A DNA stretch of 20,043 nt from an uncultured Geobacter sp. (lineage in GTDB: Bacteria; Desulfobacterota; Desulfuromonadia; Geobacterales; Geobacteraceae): NCBI GenBank assembly GCA_937886325.1, contig CALABV010000124.1:1-20043 (forward strand). Reading direction: 5' to 3'. Numbering within the stretch: position 1 is the first letter of the stretch; every line of letters begins with the position of its first letter. A program made the translations under genes and the position numbers. Shown here in pieces: positions 6,970 through 14,570 of the stretch. Under the pieces are notes generated by a model that was given only the letters and a program-made list of their open reading frames with translations, was not told the DNA's origin and made no database searches.

Positions 6970-7104
6970 GCCGGCGACGTTCAAACCGCGGCGTTCTGCT
7001 CGTCTCGTCGTTCAGACGCCACGAATTCAGGGGTACGTTATAGGCTTACGGCGCCATGTTGACATCACTAACGAATGGTACAGGGGCTGCGTTGACAAAG
7101 AAAG
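6854..7104. other. Gene-free stretch with a hairpin, function unknown
   Basis: No open frame here has a ribosome site or a recognisable protein. The minus-strand frame covering 6694-6984 runs through the riboswitch and is not a gene. A bulged 8-pair hairpin is formed by GGCGTtCTG (6990-6998) and CAGACGCC (7013-7020), without a T-tract. Two TTGACA hexamers occur (7054-7059 and 7092-7097), neither with a convincing -10 partner. This is part of the 742-base interval without protein genes between 6668 and 7409. Confidence 0.5.
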
Positions 7105-7137
7105 AAAAAAACATGCGGGATACTATTTCCCGTTTTT
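7105..7137. terminator. Small bidirectional terminator candidate
   Basis: CGGGA (7116-7120) pairs with TCCCG (7128-7132). The plus strand continues with TTTTT (7133-7137). On the minus strand the stem is followed, after a few bases, by a run of seven T (complement of the A-run near 7105-7111). It could end minus-strand transcription coming through from rlpA. The stem is only 5 pairs, so efficiency is uncertain. Confidence 0.4.
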
Positions 7138-7171
7138 GTGATCTGCGTCAAGGGAATGCAGCGGAAACATG

Positions 7172-7202
7172 TTAAAATTGAAGCACGTTCTGACGATATA
7201 AT
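7172..7202 (+). promoter_or_regulatory. Promoter with perfect -10 for the candidate small RNA
   Basis: TATAAT is present exactly at 7197-7202. The best -35 is TTAAAA at 7172-7177 with a 19-base spacer, longer than ideal. TTGAAG at 7178-7183 is too close to serve. The surrounding sequence is A/T rich relative to the window. Transcription would start near 7209-7211. No protein gene follows on this strand before the terminator at 7282-7318. Confidence 0.5.
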
Positions 7203-7208
7203 CTGTAA

Positions 7209-7318
7209 AAGAGATTGATTCAGCCCGACAGTCTCTCCCATACAAAAAACGTCGCACGTAACAAAGACACACCTTCCTTTTGCGCGGTCTCCTCCCTCCG
7301 GAGCCGCGCTCTTTTTTT
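7209..7318 (+). ncRNA. Candidate small RNA of about 110 nt with a C-rich anti-Shine-Dalgarno loop
   Basis: This interval is framed by a perfect TATAAT 7 bases upstream and a strong intrinsic terminator at its end, with no open frame or ribosome site inside. The 5' end can form a stem GAGATTG/CAGTCTC (7211-7217 with 7229-7235). A mostly single-stranded A/C-rich middle follows, containing ACGTCGCACGT, and then the terminator hairpin. The terminator's 5' side and loop read CUCCUCCCUCC, complementary to GGAGG ribosome-binding sites, as in C-rich-loop regulatory RNAs of other bacteria. It fits no RNA family I recognise; it is too short for 6S RNA and lacks tmRNA or SRP features. Both neighbouring genes are on the other strand. 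The call rests on promoter, terminator and composition only. Confidence 0.5.
7282..7318 (+). terminator. Strong intrinsic terminator of the candidate small RNA
   Basis: GCGCGG (7282-7287) and CTCC (7289-7292) pair with GGAG (7300-7303) and CCGCGC (7304-7309), leaving one bulged T and a 7-base loop. TC and then seven T (7312-7318) follow on the plus strand. There is no T-tract on the minus strand, so it does not serve rlpA. Confidence 0.8.
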
Positions 7319-7409
7319 GCCCGTCACTGGAAGAAATAGAAGGGAGACCTTTCTCCTATCAAGGCTGATATTTTTGCATGGAGAGACGGTTGGTCCGGGA
7401 GTGAGCAGA

Positions 7410-8141
7410 TCACTCCGCCACGATGAAGGTGTCGGGGTACCCGTTCCGGGCCAGGGTGGATCGTGCCGCTTCGGCATCGGCGCGCGAACGGAATCTTCCC
7501 GCGTGGACCCGATAGACACTGCCCCGGTCGGTATCGACGCGGCGGACGGTTGCGTAGGCCAATTCCTTTTCCATCTTCTCTGAAACAATCCGCGCCTTTT
7601 CCCTGTCCGAAAATGCCGCCACCTGGAGCGTATAGACCGATGTGCTCACCTGTTGCGCCGGTGGTGATGAAGCCCGGGATGCGCTGTTCACCAATTCAAG
7701 GGAGACCGGTGTCACCCCTCTGCCCACCATGTCCAGATCCTGTGCACCCCGGTAGGAGAGGTCCACGATGCGACCCGCGACAAACGGCCCGCGGTCGTTG
7801 ACACGCACCACGGTGGATTTTCCGTTCAGCTTGTTCGTCACCTTGATGAAGCAGCCGAGGGGGAGCGTCTTGTGGGCGGCTGTCGGTCGGTACATGTCGA
7901 AGGTCTCGCCGTTGCTCGTGGGGCCGCCGTGCTCTTCAGCCCCGTACCAGGATGCGAGTCCCTCCTCCCGATACCCGTCGGCGTGCAGGAGGGGAACATA
8001 GCGCTCGCCGTCCACGGAATAGGGACGCTGCCATGGACGGAGCCCGGCTGGTCCGGGTTCCACCGTGACCCTGTGCCCCGTCGTGCCGCAGGCGGCGATC
8101 AGGAGAGAGACAAGAAGCAGTGTGAACCGTATCGCGCGCAT
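7410..8141 (-). CDS. rlpA: RlpA: septal-ring lytic transglycosylase lipoprotein with SPOR domain
   Basis: This 243-residue outer-membrane lipoprotein would cleave denuded glycan strands at the septum. The lipobox is LIAAC with Cys18 lipidated. The double-psi beta-barrel spans about 60-152, with 'ASWYG..HGGPTSNGETFD', 'AHKTLPLG' and 'VNDRGPF'. Glu79, His90 and Asp116 have the same spacing as the residues needed for activity in Pseudomonas RlpA (Glu120, His131, Asp157, as I recall), so it is probably active. Residues about 168-243 are a SPOR domain ('YTLQVAAFSDREKARIVSEKM...YRVHAGRF') that binds denuded peptidoglycan at division sites. No Shine-Dalgarno precedes the ATG, and a -10 hexamer ends 7 bases before it, so the mRNA looks leaderless. 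It stands alone rather than in the usual mrdB/dacA cluster. Confidence 0.93.
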   Translation of the reverse strand: MRAIRFTLLLVSLLIAACGTTGHRVTVEPGPAGLRPWQRPYSVDGERYVPLLHADGYREEGLASWYGAEEHGGPTSNGETFDMYRPTAAHKTLPLGCFIKVTNKLNGKSTVVRVNDRGPFVAGRIVDLSYRGAQDLDMVGRGVTPVSLELVNSASRASSPPAQQVSTSVYTLQVAAFSDREKARIVSEKMEKELAYATVRRVDTDRGSVYRVHAGRFRSRADAEAARSTLARNGYPDTFIVAE

Positions 8142-8148
8142 GGGTCAC

Positions 8149-8176
8149 AGTATAGGGATAGCGCGTGAGAATGCAA
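8149..8176 (-). promoter_or_regulatory. rlpA promoter placing the transcription start at the start codon
   Basis: On the minus strand TTGCAT (8171-8176) and TATACT (8149-8154) are separated by 16 bases. Only 7 bases lie between the -10 and the ATG at 8141, so the predicted start site is the A of the start codon or the base next to it. The absence of any ribosome site supports a leaderless transcript. Confidence 0.6.
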
Positions 8177-8242
8177 GAATTGTTGTACATGGGCGATGGA
8201 AGCAAAGAAAAATTATTTTTTATTTATTAGCACTCTAATTGC

Positions 8243-8269
8243 TAAAGTGCGGCAGGCGACAGCCGATAT
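8243..8269 (+). promoter_or_regulatory. Sigma-28 (FliA) promoter of the chemoreceptor gene
   Basis: TAAAGTGC (8243-8250), 11 bases, then GCCGATAT (8262-8269) fits the flagellar sigma-28 consensus TAAAGTTT-N11-GCCGATAA with three mismatches in 16 positions and exact spacing. Transcription would start near 8276, leaving a leader of about 150 nt that is A/T rich at 8290-8320. It places the chemoreceptor in the motility regulon. Confidence 0.75.
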
Positions 8270-8427
8270 AGTGAATTAGTTCATGAAGTTATTTTTTATT
8301 TTTCTTCCGTGGTATCTGCAAACCAGTTCGGGGAAGCCGGCGCCTATCATGCCACATTCTCTCTCCTGGCCGGGTGAAAACAGGAGTGAATCCGTTTTAT
8401 AAGAAAACAGCGGAAAGGAGCGCGAAC

Positions 8428-10065
8428 ATGAAATGCATCGTCAATCTGAAAATCGGAACGAAGATCATCGGAGGATTCGGCCTTATCGCCATGATTGCGG
8501 GAGTCATCGGATTTACCGGGGTTTCCAATATCATGAGCATCAACAAGAACGACAGGGATCTGTATGAACGGATGACCGTCCCCATCGCCCAAATGGGTGA
8601 GATTTCCACCGCCTTCGAACGGGTGCGGGTCGACCTTGCAAAGATTCTTATCGTTTCCGGCATCCAGGAAAAGGAAAAATACGAACGGCAGATACAGGAA
8701 CTGAGCGCCACCATAACCAGGATCAACGGCGAGTTCGAAAAAACCCTTTCAGGCCGCACGGAGAAGGATCTCTTCAAACAATTCACCGACAGCAGGACCG
8801 TATTCAGGCCCCTGATTTCCCGCATCATCCAACTTTCAAAAGCGGGTAAAAACGAACAGGCCGTGGCGCTTTACAACAATGAGGCAGTGGCGGCGGCAAC
8901 CGTCGAACAGAGTGCCATCGAGAAGCTGGTCGCAGCCAAGGTTTCGGACGCGAAGGAAACGGCTGACAAGAATGCGGCCATCGGCAGGAGGTCGGTTGCC
9001 GTGAGCCTTACCCTGACCGTCATAGGCTTTGTTCTCGCCATCGCCTGCGGGATCCTCATGTCTCGCTGCATCAGTCGTCCCCTTCGGGAAAAGGTTCTTT
9101 TCGCGGAAGCGGTTGCCTCCGGAGACCTGACCCACACCCTGCATGTTGATCGTAACGATGAAATCGGCAGCCTGGCCAAGGCGCTGAATACCATGTCCGG
9201 AGAACTGCGCGCCGTGATCAATAAGATGGTGGACACATCGAACACCGTTTCCGCGGCGGCGAACCAGCTCTCCGGCGCCTCACTGCAGATGGCGACCGGA
9301 ACGGAGGAGGTGGCCGCCCAGACCGCGACGGTGGCCGTGGCAAGCGAGCAGATGTCCGCCACCGCCACCGAGATAGCGAAGAATTGCATCCGCGCCGCCG
9401 AGAGCGCCAAACATGCCAACGACACCGCCCTGCACGGAGAGGGTGTCGTTGAGGAAACCATATCCGTCATGAGCAGGATCTCCCTCCGGGTCAACGAGTC
9501 GTCACAGACCGTCGAAACCCTCGGCTCCCGTTCTGAGCAGATAGGCGAGATCATCGGCACCATCGAGGATATTGCCGATCAGACAAACCTGCTCGCTCTG
9601 AATGCAGCCATCGAGGCGGCACGAGCCGGGGATCAGGGACGGGGGTTCGCTGTGGTTGCAGACGAGGTTCGGGCGCTTGCCGAGAGGACGACAAAGGCGA
9701 CACGGGAGATCGGCTCAATGATCAAGGCAATCCAGGACGAGACTCGTGGCGCGGTTTCATCCATGGTTGAAGGGGTTCGGGAAGTGGAAACGGGTACGAA
9801 CGAGGCCGCGAAGTCCGGCGACTCCCTGAAGGAGATACTGAACCAGATCAACTCCGTCGCCATGGAGGTGAGCCAGATAGCCTCCGCCGCGGAGGAACAG
9901 ACCGCAACCATCACTGAAATCTCGGGCAACATGAGCCAGATAACCGAAGTTGTCCATGAAACCGCCAGAGGAGCCCAGGAGTCTGCCGAGTCCGCCCGTC
10001 AACTTGCCGGAATGGCGCGGGAACTGCAGGATTTAGCCGGACACTTCAAGCTGGAAGCAGCGTAA
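8428..10065 (+). CDS. Methyl-accepting chemotaxis protein with four-helix-bundle sensor
   Basis: This is a 545-residue chemoreceptor when started at ATG 8428, which has AAAGGAG (8414-8420) 7 bases upstream. An in-frame GTG at 8374 lacks such a site. Transmembrane helix 1 is at about 10-30. A periplasmic domain at about 31-188 has the length and helical pattern of 4HB_MCP. Transmembrane helix 2 is at about 189-212, with a HAMP domain to about 265. The cytoplasmic coiled coil carries the invariant tip 'DIADQTNLLALNAAIEAARAGDQGRGFAVVADEVR' starting at Asp381, which binds CheA and CheW. No CheR-binding pentapeptide is present at the C-terminus ('GHFKLEAA'). A sigma-28 promoter upstream ties it to the flagellar regulon. 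The ligand cannot be read from the sequence, and no other che gene is in the window. Confidence 0.93.
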   Translation: MKCIVNLKIGTKIIGGFGLIAMIAGVIGFTGVSNIMSINKNDRDLYERMTVPIAQMGEISTAFERVRVDLAKILIVSGIQEKEKYERQIQELSATITRINGEFEKTLSGRTEKDLFKQFTDSRTVFRPLISRIIQLSKAGKNEQAVALYNNEAVAAATVEQSAIEKLVAAKVSDAKETADKNAAIGRRSVAVSLTLTVIGFVLAIACGILMSRCISRPLREKVLFAEAVASGDLTHTLHVDRNDEIGSLAKALNTMSGELRAVINKMVDTSNTVSAAANQLSGASLQMATGTEEVAAQTATVAVASEQMSATATEIAKNCIRAAESAKHANDTALHGEGVVEETISVMSRISLRVNESSQTVETLGSRSEQIGEIIGTIEDIADQTNLLALNAAIEAARAGDQGRGFAVVADEVRALAERTTKATREIGSMIKAIQDETRGAVSSMVEGVREVETGTNEAAKSGDSLKEILNQINSVAMEVSQIASAAEEQTATITEISGNMSQITEVVHETARGAQESAESARQLAGMARELQDLAGHFKLEAA

Positions 10066-10079
10066 CATGTGACCGATGG

Positions 10080-10102
10080 TTTTCCGCACTGTGTGTGGAA
10101 AA
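10080..10102. other. Symmetric hairpin downstream of the chemoreceptor gene
   Basis: TTTTCCGCAC (10080-10089) pairs with GTGTGGAAAA (10093-10102) across a TGT loop, 10 pairs with one G-U. It lies 15 bases after the stop codon. No T-tract follows on either strand; the plus strand continues AATG. It could protect the mRNA 3' end or act as a weak terminator. The rest of the interval up to 10338 is GC-rich with a GCCC/GGGC mini-hairpin and no gene. Confidence 0.4.
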
Positions 10103-10209
10103 ATGTATGAGCAGCGGGGTACGGGTGGGTCCGCCCTGCCGGGCCCCGCGCCTTGCATGGATACCCATCCCCGGTCCCTCCCGCAGAACTTCGCATGCCC
10201 CCAAATATC

Positions 10210-10238
10210 TTGCCATGGCAGCGGTAATGAGATACATA
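10210..10238 (+). promoter_or_regulatory. Candidate promoter of the diguanylate cyclase gene
   Basis: TTGCCA (10210-10215) and TACATA (10233-10238) are separated by 17 bases. The start would be near 10245, with a leader of about 95 nt. The -10 match is only 3 of 6, so cotranscription with the chemoreceptor gene remains possible. Confidence 0.3.
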
Positions 10239-10338
10239 CATCCGTGCAGCGAAACAGAGTTCGAGGCCGGTATTTTCCTCCCTTCGAGCCCTCACCTGTC
10301 AATTCCAAAAGAGCTATTTCCCTGCATGGAGAAAAAAC

Positions 10339-11379
10339 ATGAACGTGTGGCATTATATGCTCATTTTCGGCGCCGGGCTCACCCTCGGCGTTATCCTCCA
10401 TCCCCTTGCCCGGATGATCGAATCGCAGGGGATCGATTCCTTCCTCGACGGGCTCGGCCGGTTTATCGGATACCCGTTTTCACTCGTGGGGAGACTCATC
10501 CGGCGCATCCGACCGTCAAAGGAGGTCCCGAAGGAAGCCCCCGCAGAGGCGCCTCCCCATGTCGACCCGCGCGAGCAGCAGATAAGCGACACCGCGCAGA
10601 CCATCCGGGGCATCCTGCTCAGCCTGGCGACCGTCATCCAGCGGACCGACCAGGCTGCCAGCGATTCCTCCCAGGCCCTTGGGGATGCCAGGAACACCAT
10701 CGACCGGATGCGGCTGCCGGACGACCTGCTGGAGGTCCACTCCCTGCTGCTCAGCGAGATCGACCGGGTAATCTCCAGCAACAGCGCCCTCAAGCGGGAT
10801 TTGGCCCATTCCCGGGAAATCCTCGCCACGCAACGGCAACAAATCGAAAGCCTCAAGACCGCGGTTCGCATTGACGGCATGACCCAGCTTGCCAATCGGG
10901 CCTGTTTCGACGAAAAACTGACGGAGATGATCCGGCTCCTGGACCGCTATGAAGAAACCTTTTCCCTGCTGATGATTGATGTGGATAATTTCAAGACTAT
11001 CAACGACACGCACGGTCACCAGGGAGGTGACCGGGTACTGAAGGGGGTGGCGTACAAGATCAGGTCAACCGTGCGGCAGACCGATTTCGTCGCCCGTTTC
11101 GGCGGTGACGAGTTTGCCGCGATCCTGCTGAAATCAACGGCCGTATCTGCCGCCGGGGTTGCGGAAAAGCTGTGCCGGCAGATTCGGGAGAGCCGGTTCC
11201 TGCTGGACGGCGAAGAGGTCAGGACGAGCCTTTCCATCGGCGTCGCACAGGCCCTTCCCGGAGAGTCCGAGAAGGATCTGCTGAAGCGCGCGGACTCGGC
11301 CCTCTACCGTGTCAAACATGGCGGCCGCAACGGCTTGGCGGTTGCGGAAGGCCCGAAGGAAGGACCGGACACTGTGTGA
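10339..11379 (+). CDS. Membrane-anchored diguanylate cyclase (GGDEF)
   Basis: This 346-residue enzyme would condense two GTP to c-di-GMP. One transmembrane helix lies at about 5-22, and a Pro/Glu-rich linker and a long coiled-coil region fill about 60-175. The GGDEF domain occupies about 180-340. Its N-terminal nucleotide motif is 'DVDNFKTINDTHGHQGGD' (Asp214, Asn222, Asp231), and the active-site loop GGDEF is at 255-259. The inhibitory RxxD site is intact as Arg246-Asp249, five residues before GGDEF, so product inhibition is expected. Asp231 is the guanine-contacting residue that is Ser in the Geobacter hybrid cGAMP synthases, so this looks like an ordinary c-di-GMP synthase. ATG 10339 follows GGAG at 10328-10331. 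No recognisable sensory domain precedes the GGDEF domain; input may be through the membrane or coiled coil. Its stop codon is 5 bases from that of the convergent glnE. Confidence 0.93.
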   Translation: MNVWHYMLIFGAGLTLGVILHPLARMIESQGIDSFLDGLGRFIGYPFSLVGRLIRRIRPSKEVPKEAPAEAPPHVDPREQQISDTAQTIRGILLSLATVIQRTDQAASDSSQALGDARNTIDRMRLPDDLLEVHSLLLSEIDRVISSNSALKRDLAHSREILATQRQQIESLKTAVRIDGMTQLANRACFDEKLTEMIRLLDRYEETFSLLMIDVDNFKTINDTHGHQGGDRVLKGVAYKIRSTVRQTDFVARFGGDEFAAILLKSTAVSAAGVAEKLCRQIRESRFLLDGEEVRTSLSIGVAQALPGESEKDLLKRADSALYRVKHGGRNGLAVAEGPKEGPDTV

Positions 11380-11384
11380 AGCCG

Positions 11385-14300
11385 TCAGGCGGCGGGCGGC
11401 ACCTCCCCCTCGCCCAGGATCCTGTCGTAGGCCCGGCGCACCGCGCCGGTGATCCGCTCGTAATCGGCCAGGAGCGCATCGCCGGGATGGCGGAGCCTCT
11501 CGTCGTATCCCAGGCGACGGGCCAGCTTGTTCAGGTATCCCGTCGGGCCACCCAACTGGTTCATGGAATAGTCGTGGATGATCCGCAGCCGGTTCTCCAG
11601 GATGCGCAGGAAGGTGTAGCCGTCGCTGAGCGCCTGGAAATCCTCGTCGGACACGAGGGCACAGGCGTGCAGAGCCTGGAGTGCCTCCAGCGTGCCCGCG
11701 CTCCGGACCAGGGGAAAGTCCCTGCCGTGCCGCAGCTGGAGATACTGGACGATGAACTCCACGTCCACCATGCCGCCGCGGCCGGTCTTGATGTTGTAAC
11801 TCCCCAGGCTCTCCCTCGCCAGTTCGTGCTCCATGCGCATCCTGAGGCGGTGTATCTCCCGCCGGACCTCGTTGTCGGCTCCGGCGCCGTACACGGTGTC
11901 GCGGATGACCTCCTCTATCTCCTCCCGCGTCCTCCCCTCGCCCAGAACGACCCGCGCCTTGGTGAGCGCCTGCCTCTCCCAGACGTGGGCCTCCTCCCGG
12001 TGGTAGGTCCGGAACGACTCCAGCGAGGTGACCAGCGGCCCGGCGTTCCCAGACGGGCGGAGCCGCGTGTCGATGGTGTAGACGTGCCCTTCCCGCGTGG
12101 GCGTGGAGAGGATGGAGATAATTTTCTGCCCCAGCTTGGCGAAATACTCACGGTTCGAAATCCGCCGCTCTCCGTTGGTCATCCCCTGATAATCATAGAC
12201 ATAGATGATGTCCAGGTCCGAGTGGTAGTTGAGTTCCCTCCCCCCCATCTTTCCCATGGCGATGACCGCGAAGCGGGCCGGCCGCTCCTCACCGTTTTCA
12301 TCAACGCACAGGGGGGTCCCGAACCGTGACAGCTCCTGTTCCGCGATTTTCCGAGCCGCCGCCAGGCAGACCTCCGCGAGAGTGGTGAGCTGCCCGGCGA
12401 TCTCTGTCTGTTCCAGACGTCCATAGATGTCGTGCATTCCGATGCGGAGGAATTCCTCGTGGCGATACCTGCGCAGGATATCGAGGCGGTCCTCGAAGTC
12501 GTCGGCCTGCTCCAGGAGCGACGCAAGCTCTGCCTCCGCATCCTGAAGCCCCTTTATGGGGGAAAAGGAGCGGGACACCATGGTATCCAGGATCTCAGGG
12601 CTGTTAATGAAGATCTTGGACAGGAACTCGGACATGCCGAACAGGGAGACCAGGAGCTTCAGGATCTCCCGGTTTTCCGCCAGCAGGGCATAAAAGCTGG
12701 TGCGGGGCCCGACGGCCCGGAAGAACTTTTCCAGGTTGGAGAGGGCCATGTCCGGATCCGGGGACGCGATCACCTCCTGGAACAGCAGCGGGGTGATCTC
12801 TTCCCGCAACCGCCTCCCTTTTGGTTGGAGGTGGCTGCGGGGAGTGCCGTCCCGGAGGTGGATAAGGTTCTCGTAGGCCGTGTCCGCGTCCTCGAAACGC
12901 CGCTCCGCCAGGAGATCCTTGACCAGGTCAGGGTCCGCGTTGGGATCGAAGATTACATAGGTCTCCGGCGCAACCTCTTCCTTCCGCTTCTGGCGGGAAA
13001 GGAACAGGTCCCCGTACATGGAGGAGACCTTCGCCCGGTGCGATTCCAGGGTTTCGCGGAATAACCTCGGCCCGTCCTCGTCCACGTAGCCGCAGCGCCG
13101 GGCCAGATAGCGCATCTCTTCGTCTCCGGCCGGGAGGCTGTGGGTCTGGCGCTCCTGCACCACCTGGATGCGATGTTCGACGGTGCGCAGGAAACGGTAG
13201 GCGTCGCTCAGTGCCTCGCAGTCGTCAGGGGTGATGATATTCGCGTCCCGCAGGATGCGGAGAGCCTGGAATGAGTTGCGCGCGCGCAGGGCCGGGTTTT
13301 TCCCGGCGAAAACCAGTTGCGTCGCCTGGATGAAAAACTCGATCTCCCGGATTCCGCCCCGGCCCAGCTTGATGTTGTCCTCCCCTCCCCGATCCCTGGC
13401 AAGGGACAGATCAATCTTCTTCTTCATGGCCATCATGTCTTCAATGAGGGTGTAGTCCAGGTACTTGCGGTAGACGAACGGCTCGATCATCCGCAGGAAG
13501 CGCTCGCCCAGCTCCGGGCTCCCGGCAACCGGCCGGGCCTTGAGCATGGCGGACCGCTCCCACGGCTGGCCCCAAGACTCGTAGTAGACCTCGGCGGAAC
13601 GGAGCGACAGTGCCAGGTCGCCGCTCTTTCCCTCCGGCCGCAGACCCAGATCGGTGCGGAAAACGAAGCCGTCCTCGGTGACCTGGGAAATGGCCTTGGT
13701 TATCATCTCCGCCAGCTTGATGAAAAAGGCATGGAGGGATTGTCGGCCCGTTAGGGAACCGTCGGGGGCAGGCACTCCGGCTGTTTCCCCGTCATCGGAG
13801 GAGTAGAAGTAGATGAGATCGATGTCCGAGGAAAAGTTCAGCTCCCGGCCCCCGAGCTTCCCCATCCCGAGCACCACCAGGTCCGCCTCCTCTTCTCCTT
13901 CGGGGGTCCGCATGAGGGGGGCGCCGTGTTCGCGCACCAGCGCACGTCGGCAGACCTCGTAGGCGACCTGGAGGCACGCGGCTGCCAGGTCGGAAAGCTC
14001 TTCGGTGACCTCTTCCAGGGAAGCGAGGCCGTTCAGGTCCCGGGCCGCGACACGAAGGATCTCCCGGTACTTGAATCGTCGCAGGATCGGGAGCAGGGTC
14101 TTGAAGTCGGTTTCCCCGTCCACCATGCCCCGCAGGATCTCCAGGGTTTCCGGCAGGCTTCGCGCCTCGGCGATTCCGTTTTCCAGGAACAGGTTGTGGA
14201 AATACTCGGGATAGCGGCGGAGGATGGAGACGAGAAAAGGGGAGGAACCGCAGATGGTAAGGAGGTCGGAGAGCCTTCCGGTGTCGCCGCACACGGCGAG

Positions 14301-14570
14301 GAGATCATCGCGGAGAACCGCGGTCGACACGCGTTCGAGCCCGTTAAGGGCCTGGTCCGGAGAAGGGGCGAAGCGGGCGTCCGATGCGATTTCCCCCAGA
14401 AGGGCGGGAGAGCAGAATTCGGCCAGGAGCCTCAGGTTGTCGACGGATCGGGAAGGAGTCAGGTATCCGCCCGATGCCAGGAAGGATTCAAGACAGCGGT
14501 CGGCTTCCTCCACATCACACCGTTCCAGGCAGCCCCTCACTTCCGCGGCAAAAGCGGAACGGTTGGTCAT
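11385..14570 (-). CDS. glnE: Bifunctional glutamine synthetase adenylyltransferase/deadenylylase
   Basis: This 1061-residue enzyme adds and removes AMP on glutamine synthetase in response to PII and glutamine. It has two nucleotidyltransferase domains in tandem. The N-terminal one, deadenylylating in the family, has 'GMGKLGGRELNFSSDIDLIYFY' with Asp249 and Asp251. The C-terminal adenylylating one has 'AMGKMGGRELNYHSDLDIIYVYD' with Asp785 and Asp787. Each is followed by the helical motif 'LGRGGIREIEFFIQ' or 'TGRGGMVDVEFIVQ'. The length exceeds the 946 residues of the E. coli protein, mainly in the N-terminal region, as in other members of this lineage. The start is set by the ATGA overlap with the mtnA stop codon, so translation is probably coupled. 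The much longer open frame reaching 15242 is not used, because it would run through mtnA in another frame. Confidence 0.96.
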   Translation of the reverse strand: MTNRSAFAAEVRGCLERCDVEEADRCLESFLASGGYLTPSRSVDNLRLLAEFCSPALLGEIASDARFAPSPDQALNGLERVSTAVLRDDLLAVCGDTGRLSDLLTICGSSPFLVSILRRYPEYFHNLFLENGIAEARSLPETLEILRGMVDGETDFKTLLPILRRFKYREILRVAARDLNGLASLEEVTEELSDLAAACLQVAYEVCRRALVREHGAPLMRTPEGEEEADLVVLGMGKLGGRELNFSSDIDLIYFYSSDDGETAGVPAPDGSLTGRQSLHAFFIKLAEMITKAISQVTEDGFVFRTDLGLRPEGKSGDLALSLRSAEVYYESWGQPWERSAMLKARPVAGSPELGERFLRMIEPFVYRKYLDYTLIEDMMAMKKKIDLSLARDRGGEDNIKLGRGGIREIEFFIQATQLVFAGKNPALRARNSFQALRILRDANIITPDDCEALSDAYRFLRTVEHRIQVVQERQTHSLPAGDEEMRYLARRCGYVDEDGPRLFRETLESHRAKVSSMYGDLFLSRQKRKEEVAPETYVIFDPNADPDLVKDLLAERRFEDADTAYENLIHLRDGTPRSHLQPKGRRLREEITPLLFQEVIASPDPDMALSNLEKFFRAVGPRTSFYALLAENREILKLLVSLFGMSEFLSKIFINSPEILDTMVSRSFSPIKGLQDAEAELASLLEQADDFEDRLDILRRYRHEEFLRIGMHDIYGRLEQTEIAGQLTTLAEVCLAAARKIAEQELSRFGTPLCVDENGEERPARFAVIAMGKMGGRELNYHSDLDIIYVYDYQGMTNGERRISNREYFAKLGQKIISILSTPTREGHVYTIDTRLRPSGNAGPLVTSLESFRTYHREEAHVWERQALTKARVVLGEGRTREEIEEVIRDTVYGAGADNEVRREIHRLRMRMEHELARESLGSYNIKTGRGGMVDVEFIVQYLQLRHGRDFPLVRSAGTLEALQALHACALVSDEDFQALSDGYTFLRILENRLRIIHDYSMNQLGGPTGYLNKLARRLGYDERLRHPGDALLADYERITGAVRRAYDRILGEGEVPPAA

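Noticed and set aside
6694..6984. 96-residue minus-strand open frame upstream of the secreted protein
   Set aside because: It runs through the riboswitch and terminator and has no ribosome site or homology I recognise; the RNA structure explains the sequence.
8230..8255. CIRCE-like inverted repeat (TTAGCACTC with a degenerate second half) upstream of the chemoreceptor
   Set aside because: The second half matches only about 5 of 9 positions, and the same bases are better explained by the -35 part of a sigma-28 promoter.
8330..8390. Possible degenerate GEMM-I aptamer (GCAAACC...GGG...CCTA) in the chemoreceptor leader
   Set aside because: The stem between the conserved pieces is too short to form and the 3' conserved segment is missing.
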